Source of the DNA: Vibrio gigantis
GTDB taxonomy: Bacteria; Pseudomonadota; Gammaproteobacteria; Enterobacterales; Vibrionaceae
DNA: 64,000 nucleotides
NCBI RefSeq assembly: GCF_024347515.1
Contig: NZ_AP025492.1
Coordinates: 3,286,001-3,350,000 of the forward strand
Direction: 5' to 3'
Below the pieces are notes generated by a model that saw nothing but the letters and a program-made list of their open reading frames with translations, was not told where the DNA came from and searched no databases. Both the position numbers and the translations under genes were made by a program. How positions within the stretch are numbered: position 1 is the first letter of the stretch; every line of letters starts with the position of its first letter. This document shows, piece after piece, positions 47,700-56,776 of this stretch.

Positions 47700-47874
47700 A
47701 TGTCTTATTGGCAAGGGCTGTTCACTGCAGTTGCTCTGCTGACTCTCTCTCGACTGCCGACGAAAGTGGCTCACCCGCCCTAATGGATATTTGCTGGTCG
47801 ATGAAACTAATCACAAACTATTACGGTCTGATTGAGTTAAGATACCTTCAACTCCATTTTGATGACTAAATAGT

Positions 47875-49740
47875 ATGCGACGACTTGCCACATTACTTTT
47901 TGTTTGTGTTTCCCTATTCACCCAGCCTGCGTGGGCGCTTTTTGGAAATGACAACGCCGAGCCAAGCTTCGGAGGCAATAACAATGGTTTTGTCCCTGTA
48001 GACCAAGCTTTCCCTTTCAATTACTACCAGCAAGACGGCAAGCTCCTTCTCGACTGGCAAGTAAAAGAGGGCTACTACCTCTATCAACATAGCCTCTCTT
48101 TCACCGGCAAAAACCTCGCGATCGGCAATGTTGAAATGGAAGACGGCCAACCACACCAAGATGAGTTCTTTGGTGAGGTGAGCATTTATACGCAGCCGCT
48201 ATTCGTGCAAGTTCCGCTACAGAGTTACCAAGATGGCTCACAGCTGATCGTTAAGTATCAAGGCTGTGCGGACGCTGGGTTCTGCTACCCGCCAGAGATT
48301 CGAGTAATCGACATTGAACCGTTTACTGCGACGAGTCCTGGGGATATGAAAAGCAGTGATGTACAAAACAGTGGTGCCTCACAAGGTTCATCTGATGCAA
48401 CTAGTGAAGCTGACAATTCAGTACAACCCTCTTCTCCTACAGCTGACGCAGCAAGCAATACCACTCAACAAACCAATACTCCCGTTTCAAAAGAAGCAGG
48501 CTTAGCCGATAAGCTCGGTGACAGTTGGTGGACTCCTCTCTTGTTCTTAGCACTCGGTGTTGGTTTAGCGTTTACGCCGTGTGTGTTGCCTATGTATCCA
48601 ATTCTAACGGGTATCGTTTTAGGTGGCGGCAAGCTCAGCCAAGGTCGAGCGCTGATGCTGTCGTTCATTTACGTGCAAGGCATGGCCTTAACCTACACCT
48701 TATTGGGTTTAGTGGTTGCCTCTGCCGGCATGCAGTTCCAAGCGGCTATGCAGCACCCTTACGTGCTGATCGCGTTGAGTGTTCTGTTCGTGGCGTTAGC
48801 GATGTCGATGTTTGGCGTTTATAACCTGCAACTACCAAGTAGCATTCAAACTTGGCTCAATAACCAAAGCAATAAGCAGCAAGGTGGCAATACTCTAGGC
48901 GTGTTCGCGATGGGTGCTATCTCTGGCTTAGTGTGTTCACCTTGTACTACAGCACCACTGTCTGGAGCATTGCTGTACGTTGCTCAAAGTGGTGACCTAT
49001 TTACCGGTGCAATTGCCCTTTATGCCTTAGCGATCGGTATGGGTATTCCACTGGTCTTAGTCGCGGTATTTGGTAACAAGTTACTGCCGAAAGCGGGCGG
49101 TTGGATGGATAAGGTTAAGGTCGTATTTGGCTTCATCTTACTTGCGGCGCCAATCTTCCTATTAGAACGTATCATCCCTGAATTTTGGGCGACGGTACTT
49201 TGGTCTAGCCTTGGTTTCATCGCCTTTGGTTGGCTTTACCACAGCAAAAATACTCTGCCATTCGGTGGCTGGAAGCAAAGTGCAGTGGGGATTATTGCGA
49301 TGCTTGGGCTGTTTGCCTCAGCACAGCCTGCACTCAACTACTGGTTTGCAGAAAAGAGCGTGGTGGTTGAACAGCAAATCCAATTTGCGCGCGTCAACAC
49401 GGTAGAAGAGTTAGAAATCCAGTTGATTGAAGCGAAGAAACTCGGTAAGCCAGTGATGCTCGATTTCTACGCCGATTGGTGTGTCGCATGTAAAGAGTTT
49501 GAGAAGTACACCTTCCATCAAGCCGATGTAGAGAACAAGCTTTCTGATTTTGTCCTTCTTCAAGCGGATGTAACGAAGAACATGCCCCAAGACATTGAAT
49601 TGCTTAAACAGTTACAGGTGCTAGGTTTACCAACCATTGAGTTCTGGGACAGCAAGGGTAACCATGTTCCAAATGCTCGTGTGACGGGTTTTATGCCTGC
49701 CGATATATTCTTAAAGCACATGCAAGACCACCAGCTATAA
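47875..49740 (+). CDS. dsbD: thiol:disulfide interchange protein DsbD
   Basis: Carries electrons from cytoplasmic thioredoxin across the inner membrane to DsbC, DsbG and CcmG. The 621-residue protein has a signal peptide (ends QPAWA), an alpha domain with the redox pair CADAGFC near 131-137, a Ser/Thr-rich linker (about 165-205), eight TM helices with the paired cysteines TPCVLP (about 235) and CSPCT (about 358), and a C-terminal thioredoxin-like domain with WCVAC near 536. All six redox cysteines are present. The ribosome site is poor. Not obviously linked to its neighbours. Confidence 0.95.
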   Translation: MRRLATLLFVCVSLFTQPAWALFGNDNAEPSFGGNNNGFVPVDQAFPFNYYQQDGKLLLDWQVKEGYYLYQHSLSFTGKNLAIGNVEMEDGQPHQDEFFGEVSIYTQPLFVQVPLQSYQDGSQLIVKYQGCADAGFCYPPEIRVIDIEPFTATSPGDMKSSDVQNSGASQGSSDATSEADNSVQPSSPTADAASNTTQQTNTPVSKEAGLADKLGDSWWTPLLFLALGVGLAFTPCVLPMYPILTGIVLGGGKLSQGRALMLSFIYVQGMALTYTLLGLVVASAGMQFQAAMQHPYVLIALSVLFVALAMSMFGVYNLQLPSSIQTWLNNQSNKQQGGNTLGVFAMGAISGLVCSPCTTAPLSGALLYVAQSGDLFTGAIALYALAIGMGIPLVLVAVFGNKLLPKAGGWMDKVKVVFGFILLAAPIFLLERIIPEFWATVLWSSLGFIAFGWLYHSKNTLPFGGWKQSAVGIIAMLGLFASAQPALNYWFAEKSVVVEQQIQFARVNTVEELEIQLIEAKKLGKPVMLDFYADWCVACKEFEKYTFHQADVENKLSDFVLLQADVTKNMPQDIELLKQLQVLGLPTIEFWDSKGNHVPNARVTGFMPADIFLKHMQDHQL

Positions 49741-49772
49741 CAGCGACATTCATCTAAATATAAGCACTAACG

Positions 49773-49817
49773 AAAGCCGCACCGCTCCTCATAACGAGAT
49801 GGCAGTGCGGCTTTTTT
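49773..49817 (+). terminator. terminator after dsbD
   Basis: AAAGCCGCAC pairs with GTGCGGCTTT, with inner CTC/GAG, followed by a T-run. Confidence 0.85.
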
Positions 49818-49942
49818 GTGATTGTAAGAAACACTTTCCAAGAACAGGGATAAAAGTCGATATGGTTCAGACTTTTAATGCATAGATATTGTCCACATAC
49901 GCGATCAGGATGATAATAAATATTAACTAAATTGTTAAAAGT

Positions 49943-50581
49943 ATGAACGTCATGGACTCGACCTATACCATCATCATTGCTGATGACCACCCTCTCTTTC
50001 GCAACGCCCTGTTTCAGTCAGTTCATATGGCGATCAGCGGTGCGAACCTGCTTGAGGCCGATTCTCTCGATGCCTTACTAACTCTGCTGAAGAAAGAAGA
50101 CGAGCCGGATCTATTACTGCTCGATCTGAAAATGCCGGGAGCAAACGGGATGTCCGGTCTCATTCAACTTCGCGCGGAATACCCAGATCTACCGATTGTG
50201 GTCGTCTCTGCCAGTGAAGATGCTAGTGTGGTCACTCAAGTGAAGAGCCACGGTGCCTTTGGCTTTATTCCTAAGTCGAGTGATATGCGTGAATTAGTGA
50301 GTGCGCTGAATCAGGTACTTAATGGTGACCCATTCTTCCCAGAAGGTCTGATCACCAACAATGCAGCCTGCAATGACCTTGCGGAAAAGATTTCCACACT
50401 GACGCCTCAACAGTACAAGGTATTAGGGATGCTTTCTGACGGCTTGCTTAACAAGCAAATCGCGTATGAATTGAATGTTTCGGAAGCGACCATCAAGGCA
50501 CACATGACAGCCATCTTCCGTAAACTGGATGTAAAAAACCGAACTCAAGCGGTTATCTTACTGCAAGAAGTCCATAATTAA
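49943..50581 (+). CDS. crbR: LuxR/NarL-type response regulator CrbR
   Basis: Response regulator of the acetate switch; in V. cholerae and V. fischeri CrbR with CrbS activates acs (known). The 212-residue protein has a receiver domain (ADDHPLFR acidic pair, phosphoacceptor Asp61 in [21 protein letters not shown] Lys) and a LuxR-type HTH ([22 protein letters not shown] ..., split around residue 152-204). Named CrbR because crbS, a symporter pair and fumC lie nearby; sequence alone fits many NarL-family members. An ATG nine bases inside is an alternative start. Its stop overlaps the convergent cvrA stop by four bases. Confidence 0.78.
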   Translation: MNVMDSTYTIIIADDHPLFRNALFQSVHMAISGANLLEADSLDALLTLLKKEDEPDLLLLDLKMPGANGMSGLIQLRAEYPDLPIVVVSASEDASVVTQVKSHGAFGFIPKSSDMRELVSALNQVLNGDPFFPEGLITNNAACNDLAEKISTLTPQQYKVLGMLSDGLLNKQIAYELNVSEATIKAHMTAIFRKLDVKNRTQAVILLQEVHN

Positions 50582-52329
50582 GCTTCACTGATATCCTCTT
50601 CTAAAGTCGTCTTAGGTAAACATAAACCCAACCTGACGACTTTATGATCATCTATTTCTGCTACTACCCAAGTGATGTCATGCCACTCAAAGCTATCGCC
50701 CAATACAGAGTGTGCGCCAAGCTCTTGAGCAACCAATTGTTTTAACGTCATGTCGCGCTCTTCTTCTGAGCCAAGTTCAATACCATAACAATCACTCACT
50801 GCAGCAACCGATAGCTCTACATCTAGGAAGAAGTCACCAAAGAACCGTGCAGCTTCTTCAGCCAAAGGTGCCTCACTGAATAGCTCACTTAAGCTATCTA
50901 GGTCTTTATCTTGACCAAGCACACAGAGAATATCGTTCGCCTCTAGCACGGTACTGCCCGATGGGTGAAGCAAGGCATCCTTTCTAAACAGTGCAGTAAT
51001 ACGTGTGCCTTCTGGCATCGACAAGCGCTTAAGCGGTTCACCAACACACCATTTTTCTTCTTTCAGCTTGTAGACAAACATCTCCCACTCACTGGTCGGA
51101 TAAATCTCAATACCTGTACGCGAAATAGGCGTAGGCGTTGGTGGTAAAGTGACTTGAGCAAGTCTCGCAACTTTCATCAAGCTACCGCCTTGGACAATCA
51201 GCGAAACCATAACCACGAAGAAGGCGATATTGAAATACAGCTGAGCATTGGGCAGGCCAGCCATCATCGGGAATACCGCTAAAATGATCGGTACCGCGCC
51301 ACGTAAACCTACCCAAGAAACAAACCAGCGCTCCTTGCTGGTAAAGCTTCTAAATGGCAGTAAACCCAACCAAACCGACAGCGGACGAGCAAACAGGATC
51401 ATACCGAACGCCAGTGCCAAGGCAGGGAGTGCGATTTCCATCAATGTCGATGGCGTAACCAATAAACCCAACACTAGGAACATCACGATCTGGCTTAGCC
51501 AAGTCATGCCATCAAGAACATTAAGAATAGAGTGTCGAGAGCGTGTCGGACGATTACCAATGAACAAGCCCACTAGGTAAATCGATAAGATGCCACTGCC
51601 TCCAAGCATATTAGAGAAGGCAAACAGAGCCACACCGCCACTGAGTACCAAAATCGAATAAAGGCCGTCAGCCAGTTGTACTCGATTGATGAGGCTCCAT
51701 AAAACCCAACCACCACCTAGGCCGATAAAGGTGCCGATGCCAAATTGCATCGCGAAGCTTTTCAGTAGGAAATTCATCCCCATCTCGGCATCTGGGGTAC
51801 CAAGTAACGCGATTAAAGTCACCGTCAGGAAGACTGCCATTGGGTCGTTGGTGCCCGATTCAATCTCTAGGGTTGAGCCAACACGCTCGTTGAGGCTTTG
51901 CCCTTTCAGCAGAGAAAACACCGCAGCTGCATCGGTCGAGCCCACAATAGCCCCCACCAGAATGCCTTGCATCAGTGATAGTTCGAATAGCCAAGCCGCC
52001 ATTAAGCCGGTCAGAGTTGCAGTACAGGCCACACCTATCGTGGCTAACGAAAGTGACGGCCAAAAAGCGACCTTGAAACTTGCGACCTTGGTTCGCATAC
52101 CGCCATCCAGCAAGATCACTGCAAGCGCGAGGTTACTCACCAAGTAAGTTAATGAATAATCGTCAAAATTGATGCCACCGGGACCATCTTCACCCGCCAA
52201 CATACCAACAAACAAAAAGATCAAAAGAATCGGAACGCCCAATCGTGAGGACACTTGTGAGAAAAGTACACTGATGGCGATGAGCACTGCACCAGTTAAA
52301 AATAGGTGATTAATAGTTATTGCGTCCAA
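50578..52329 (-). CDS. cvrA: K+/H+ antiporter CvrA (NhaP2)
   Basis: Inner-membrane potassium/proton antiporter for volume and pH control. A TTG at 52329 gives [16 protein letters not shown], aligned with E. coli MDATTIISLF, behind GGGGGA; 583 residues against 578. The ATG frame to 52389 adds 20 unconserved residues. About 12-13 TM helices include [22 protein letters not shown] and [15 protein letters not shown] plus the ion-site [12 protein letters not shown]. The C-terminal 200 residues are cytoplasmic with a TrkA-C-like domain (about 395-470) and a CorC/HlyC-type end. Lies between crbR and the symporter genes. Confidence 0.92.
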   Translation of the reverse strand: MDAITINHLFLTGAVLIAISVLFSQVSSRLGVPILLIFLFVGMLAGEDGPGGINFDDYSLTYLVSNLALAVILLDGGMRTKVASFKVAFWPSLSLATIGVACTATLTGLMAAWLFELSLMQGILVGAIVGSTDAAAVFSLLKGQSLNERVGSTLEIESGTNDPMAVFLTVTLIALLGTPDAEMGMNFLLKSFAMQFGIGTFIGLGGGWVLWSLINRVQLADGLYSILVLSGGVALFAFSNMLGGSGILSIYLVGLFIGNRPTRSRHSILNVLDGMTWLSQIVMFLVLGLLVTPSTLMEIALPALALAFGMILFARPLSVWLGLLPFRSFTSKERWFVSWVGLRGAVPIILAVFPMMAGLPNAQLYFNIAFFVVMVSLIVQGGSLMKVARLAQVTLPPTPTPISRTGIEIYPTSEWEMFVYKLKEEKWCVGEPLKRLSMPEGTRITALFRKDALLHPSGSTVLEANDILCVLGQDKDLDSLSELFSEAPLAEEAARFFGDFFLDVELSVAAVSDCYGIELGSEEERDMTLKQLVAQELGAHSVLGDSFEWHDITWVVAEIDDHKVVRLGLCLPKTTLEEDISEA

Positions 52330-52729
52330 TTCGTTCCCCCAAAGATTAAACTCGTGATTAAAGCATGTCGAATTTCTGCCATTAGGCAAGAAAAGAGCTC
52401 TAAAAGCAGCGTAATGACTATAACAAACTTATATTTCGCTTCGTGTCATATGCAGGGTTAAATAATGATTCTCTGTCATTTAGTTGTTAAATTTTATTAC
52501 TCCCCCATTAATTCGCCCCTTTTTGTTAGACCTTTGGCTAATTTAACAACATTGTAACATCACATTTTTATATGGTTTTGTCTCCCAACTCCCATATTTC
52601 AGTGAATTAGGGCTAATACCGTCCCGACTAAAGTTGCACAGATCCCTTGACTTATCCTTGCTACATTTCAAATCGTAACATTACGTTAACACAACGACAT
52701 TCTACGGAAACGGAATAAAGGAGAAGGCA
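52330..52729. other. cvrA-symporter divergent intergenic region
   Basis: Four hundred AT-rich bases with no gene. It should carry the promoter of the symporter pair on the right and of cvrA on the left. I find no perfect CRP, Fur or CrbR-type dyad that I can support. Confidence 0.4.
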
Positions 52730-52996
52730 ATGGCGTTCGAATCTACGGAACATGCTCAAGCCTACTGGAAGGAAAACTTGGGAATTATGGGAACACTGCT
52801 CGCTGTCTGGTTTGCAGTGTCTTACGGCGCTGGCATCTTATTTGTGGATGCCCTCAACACCGTTCAGTTTGGCGGGTTCAAGCTAGGGTTTTGGTTCGCT
52901 CAGCAAGGTTCGATATACACCTTCGTGGCGCTGATATTTATTTACGTTGTCCGCATGAATGCGCTCGACAAAAAATACAACGTACAGGAAGACTAG
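52730..52996 (+). CDS. sodium:solute symporter small subunit (DUF4212)
   Basis: An 88-residue protein with two TM helices (about 17-40 and 57-77) and the DUF4212 pattern YWKENLGIMGTLLAVWF ... GFKLGFWFAQQGSIYTFV ... RMNALDKKY. The family is always found directly before a large SSS-family symporter, here 10 bases downstream, and is annotated as its small subunit. It differs from the DUF485 (YjcH) protein that precedes E. coli actP. The AAGGAG-like site lies just upstream. Confidence 0.88.
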   Translation: MAFESTEHAQAYWKENLGIMGTLLAVWFAVSYGAGILFVDALNTVQFGGFKLGFWFAQQGSIYTFVALIFIYVVRMNALDKKYNVQED

Positions 52997-53006
52997 AGGC
53001 TAGAAC

Positions 53007-54710
53007 ATGGATATTCAAACTTGGACGTTTATTCTCGTCGGTATTACTTTCGCGGTATATATCGGCATCGCAATCTGGGCTCGTGCAGGGTCTACAAGTG
53101 AGTTCTACGTTGCTGGCGGTGGTGTACACCCAGTAGCAAACGGAATGGCGACTGCCGCTGACTGGATGTCGGCAGCATCATTCATCTCAATGGCAGGTAT
53201 CATCTCATTCGTCGGCTACGACGGTGCGGTTTACCTCATGGGTTGGACAGGTGGTTATGTACTACTTGCGCTATGTTTAGCACCTTACCTACGTAAATTC
53301 GGTCAGTTTACGGTTCCTGATTTCATCGGTGAGCGTTACTACTCGAAAACAGCACGTATGGTAGCGGTATTCTGTGCAATCTTCGTATCATTCACGTACG
53401 TTGCAGGTCAGATGCGTGGTGTAGGCGTTGTATTCTCTCGTTTCCTAGAAGTCGACATTAACCTAGGCATCATCATTGGTATGGGTATTGTGTTCTTCTA
53501 CGCAGTACTTGGTGGCATGAAAGGCATCACTTATACGCAGGTAGCTCAATTCTGTGTCCTCATTTTCGCCTTCCTTGTTCCAGCAATCTTTACGTCAATC
53601 ATGATGACTGGTAACCCACTTCCACAAGTTGGTATGGGCTCTACGCTATCAGGCACGGATGTTTACTTACTTGATAAACTGGATGGGCTAACCGAAGAAC
53701 TCGGATTTACCGCCTATACCGAAGGTAACAAGAGCATGGTGGATGTATTCTTCATCTGTGCGGCTCTAATGGTCGGTACTGCGGGTCTTCCACACGTAAT
53801 CATTCGTTTCTTCACTGTACCAAAAGTACGTGATGCTCGTATCTCAGCGGGTTGGGCTCTACTGTTCATCTCATTGCTATACACAACAGCACCAGGTGTT
53901 GCAGCATTCGCTCGTGTAAACATGATCGAAACAATCAACGGCCCTGACATGCAAGGTGTCGCAGCCGCAGACGCACCAAGCTGGTACAAAAACTGGGAAA
54001 GCACAGGTCTAGTCGGTTGGGAAGATAAGAACGGCGATGGCAAAATGTTCTACTCGGGCGATGAGCGCAACGAGATGAAGATTAACCGTGACATCATCGT
54101 ACTGGCTTCTCCAGAGCTAGCGAAACTACCAAACTGGGTTGTAGCACTGCTTGCAGCCGGTGGCCTAGCAGCCGCGCTATCAACAGCCGCGGGTCTACTA
54201 TTGGTTATCTCAACGTCGATTTCACATGACTTATTGAAGAAAGGCTTCAGACCAAACATGACCGACAAGCAAGAGCTGTTAGCCGCTCGTTTGGCAGCCA
54301 TGGTCGCGATTGTAGGTGCAGGTTACTTAGGTATTAACCCACCAGGCTTTGTAGCACAGGTAGTAGCGTTTGCCTTCGGCTTAGCCGCAGCATCCTTCTT
54401 CCCAGCGATTATCCTAGGTATCTTCTACAAGAAGATGAACAAGGAAGGCGCAATTGCAGGTATGTTGTCAGGTATTGCCTTCACAGCAAGCTACATCATC
54501 TACTTCAAGTTCATTAACCCAGCAGCAAGCACACCTGAAAACTGGTGGTTTGGTATCAGCCCAGAAGGTATCGGTACGCTAGGTATGTGTCTAAACTTCG
54601 TAGTATCAATTGCTGTAAACAAAGTAACTGCTGAAGTACCACAAGACGTACAAGATATGGTTGAGAACATCCGTTACCCGAAAGGTGCTGGTGAAGCTCA
54701 CGACCACTAA
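53007..54710 (+). CDS. sodium:solute symporter large subunit, acetate-permease-like
   Basis: Inner-membrane Na+-coupled importer of a small carboxylate. The 567-residue SSS-family protein has about 13 TM helices, SSS signature regions (EFYVAGGGVHPVANGMATAADWMSA begins this block near residue 31; AAALSTAAGLLLVISTSISHDL near 394), and an extramembrane insert at about 300-365 containing DKNGDGKMF, a calcium-loop-like stretch. With the DUF4212 gene it forms a two-gene unit. Acetate or a similar acid is the likely substrate given crbR/crbS nearby; this is inference. Confidence 0.85.
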   Translation: MDIQTWTFILVGITFAVYIGIAIWARAGSTSEFYVAGGGVHPVANGMATAADWMSAASFISMAGIISFVGYDGAVYLMGWTGGYVLLALCLAPYLRKFGQFTVPDFIGERYYSKTARMVAVFCAIFVSFTYVAGQMRGVGVVFSRFLEVDINLGIIIGMGIVFFYAVLGGMKGITYTQVAQFCVLIFAFLVPAIFTSIMMTGNPLPQVGMGSTLSGTDVYLLDKLDGLTEELGFTAYTEGNKSMVDVFFICAALMVGTAGLPHVIIRFFTVPKVRDARISAGWALLFISLLYTTAPGVAAFARVNMIETINGPDMQGVAAADAPSWYKNWESTGLVGWEDKNGDGKMFYSGDERNEMKINRDIIVLASPELAKLPNWVVALLAAGGLAAALSTAAGLLLVISTSISHDLLKKGFRPNMTDKQELLAARLAAMVAIVGAGYLGINPPGFVAQVVAFAFGLAAASFFPAIILGIFYKKMNKEGAIAGMLSGIAFTASYIIYFKFINPAASTPENWWFGISPEGIGTLGMCLNFVVSIAVNKVTAEVPQDVQDMVENIRYPKGAGEAHDH

Positions 54711-54775
54711 GCAGAGATGTTTAGCAAAAAACGAATCAGTACTTACATTGTAGGGATTAGGTACTGAACCTCAGA

Positions 54776-54804
54776 AAGCCGATACGTTATGTATCGGCTT
54801 TTTC
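54776..54804 (+). terminator. terminator after the symporter
   Basis: Perfect 11-base-pair stem AAAGCCGATAC / GTATCGGCTTT, five-base loop, T-run. Confidence 0.9.
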
Positions 54805-54859
54805 TTTTTCCTTCCATTTTATAAAAAGATGAACAAAGGGTTGTTTTTAAAATCTCATT

Positions 54860-54874
54860 TGATAATAATTATCA
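54860..54874 (+). promoter_or_regulatory. Fur box upstream of the small gene and fumC
   Basis: TGATAATAATTATCA is the exact 7-1-7 Fur palindrome. It lies about 25 bases before the start of the 128-residue gene that leads into fumC. Confidence 0.88.
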
Positions 54875-54898
54875 TTAACATCCATTAAAGAGATGCAA

Positions 54899-55285
54899 AT
54901 GATGATGAAAGAACAGCAGGGTCTCTATTCGAGGTTCTACAAAGCGCAGGATCGCTTTACCTCCTTAGAACAAGTTCAAGGCCACGAACCGTTTGTGATT
55001 CGAGACTATATCGAGTGCGCACTGACGCTTTCCGCTTACTATGAAAAGCACGCCGCCCAAGAAAACATCTTGCTGTGTGAGCTGTACCTGCGCCAAGTTT
55101 TCTTCCATTTGATTGAAGCGATTGAATCTTCTGAGCGTAGTTTTACCTTTCGTCATATCTGCCTAGACTCTATTCACTCACCACTATTTTATTTAAAGCG
55201 CCACTACTGCCAGCAGCCTCATGGCCAAGTGCGTTTTTTGAATCTCAGCCAAACACTACAACAAGTCCAAGCCCCACTTGGCTAA
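54899..55285 (+). CDS. small Fur-regulated protein preceding fumC, function unknown
   Basis: I do not recognise a characterised family. The start chosen is the ATG at 54899 (six bases after AAAGAG), 128 residues; ATGs at 54893, 54902 and 54905 are alternatives. The protein is soluble and helical, with aromatic and Cys/His residues (YYEKHAAQENILLCELYLRQ begins one helix; HICLDSIHSPLFYLKRHYC another). It is 12 bases from fumC and shares a Fur box. In Pseudomonas a small gene (fagA) precedes Fur-regulated fumC and sodA (known), so it may be a functional counterpart; homology is untested. Confidence 0.75.
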   Translation: MMMKEQQGLYSRFYKAQDRFTSLEQVQGHEPFVIRDYIECALTLSAYYEKHAAQENILLCELYLRQVFFHLIEAIESSERSFTFRHICLDSIHSPLFYLKRHYCQQPHGQVRFLNLSQTLQQVQAPLG

Positions 55286-55297
55286 CAAGGATAGAAG

Positions 55298-56683
55298 ATG
55301 ACCCTACAATTTCGAATTGAAAGAGACAGCATGGGGGAAGTGAAAGTCCCTGCTGATGCGCTGTACCAAGCACAAACTCAACGTGCCGCAGACAACTTCG
55401 CGTTTAGCTCCCACAAAATGCCCACCAGCTTTATCCAAGCGCTGGCGTTAATCAAACAAGCTGCTGCTGATACCAATGCTCAATTAGGCTTATTGGAAGG
55501 TGATATTGCCAATGCGATTGCCGAAGCGAGCCAAGAGATCATCGATGGTAAGCATCTGGATCAATTCCCGATCGATGTCTACCAAACCGGCTCTGGCACT
55601 AGCTCCAACATGAATACTAATGAAGTGATTGCTACACTCGCCTCAAGAAGCTTACAAGGCGACGTGAACCCGAATGATCACGTCAATATGGGCCAAAGCA
55701 GCAACGATGTGGTACCAACCGCGATTCAAGTCAGTGTCGCTCTGATGGCTGAAAATAAGTTGTTACCTGCACTCTCCCACCTTTCTGGCTCACTTACCGT
55801 TAAGCAGCAAGAACTTGCTGAGGTAGTAAAAACAGGCCGTACTCATCTCATGGATGCGATGCCAATTACCTTTGCTCAAGAGCTTGGTGGCTGGAAGTTC
55901 CAGATTGAACACGCCAAGCAAGCCATTGAAAGCACTCTACCTGCTATCAAGGCGCTTGCTCAAGGTGGAACAGCGGTAGGAACCGGGATCAATGCTGACC
56001 CACGCTTTGCCGATAAGTTTGCAAGTAACCTGTCCCAATCGACAAAGATCAGCTTTAACTCAAGTGAAAACTTCTTTTTTAATCTCAGCAGCCAAGACGC
56101 GATCGTTGCGCTTTCGGGACAGCTCAAAACTGCAGCAGTTGCGATCATGAAGATCTCAAACGATCTTCGCTGGATGAACTCTGGCCCGCTAGCTGGATTA
56201 GGGGAAATTGAATTACAAGCTCTCCAACCAGGGTCGTCTATCATGCCGGGCAAGGTAAACCCTGTAATTCCAGAAGCAGCTGCGATGGCGGCAGCGCAAG
56301 TAATTGGTAACGACACCACGATTACGGTGGCAGGACAGTCAGGTAACTTCCAATTGAATGTAATGCTGCCAGTCATTGCGCATAACGTATTAGAAAGTAT
56401 TGAGCTTCTCGCTAATAGCTCACTCGCATTGGCAGATAAAGCGATTGCCACCTTCACTGTGCGCCAAGACAATCTTGATTTAGCGCTTTCAAAGAATCCA
56501 ATTCTGGTGACCGCACTTAACCCTGTGATTGGCTACCTAAAAGCGGCGGATATTGCGAAGAAAGCCTACAAAGAGGGCTTACCGATTCTTGATGTTGCCG
56601 AGAGAGAAACCGATCTCAGCCGAGAAGAACTCAGCAAGCTGCTTGACCCAACCGCGCTCACTCAAGGTGGTATCGCAGGTTAA
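55298..56683 (+). CDS. fumC: class II fumarate hydratase FumC
   Basis: Hydrates fumarate to malate without an iron-sulfur cluster, so it can replace class I fumarases when iron is short or under oxidative stress. The 461-residue protein has the superfamily signature GSSIMPGKVNP near residue 316, TGSGTSSNMNTNEV, and NDHVNMGQSSNDVVPTA. It is the second gene behind a perfect Fur box, which explains its likely induction under iron limitation. It converges on crbS. Confidence 0.96.
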   Translation: MTLQFRIERDSMGEVKVPADALYQAQTQRAADNFAFSSHKMPTSFIQALALIKQAAADTNAQLGLLEGDIANAIAEASQEIIDGKHLDQFPIDVYQTGSGTSSNMNTNEVIATLASRSLQGDVNPNDHVNMGQSSNDVVPTAIQVSVALMAENKLLPALSHLSGSLTVKQQELAEVVKTGRTHLMDAMPITFAQELGGWKFQIEHAKQAIESTLPAIKALAQGGTAVGTGINADPRFADKFASNLSQSTKISFNSSENFFFNLSSQDAIVALSGQLKTAAVAIMKISNDLRWMNSGPLAGLGEIELQALQPGSSIMPGKVNPVIPEAAAMAAAQVIGNDTTITVAGQSGNFQLNVMLPVIAHNVLESIELLANSSLALADKAIATFTVRQDNLDLALSKNPILVTALNPVIGYLKAADIAKKAYKEGLPILDVAERETDLSREELSKLLDPTALTQGGIAG

Positions 56684-56715
56684 AATCAGTAACTCATAAC
56701 AAGTCTATCGGATCA

Positions 56716-56741
56716 AAAAAGGCCTCATCTGAGGCCTTTTT
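56716..56741. terminator. bidirectional terminator between fumC and crbS
   Basis: AAAAGGCCTCA pairs with TGAGGCCTTTT around TC, with A and T runs. Confidence 0.9.
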
Positions 56742-56776
56742 AGTCGCTAGTAGGTAATTGAAAATAGTTAATTGAA

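Noticed and set aside
47700..47783. 27-codon frame MSYWQGLFTAVALL... starting right after the argR stop
   Set aside because: Only abutting stop/start supports it; no ribosome site of its own and too short to judge.
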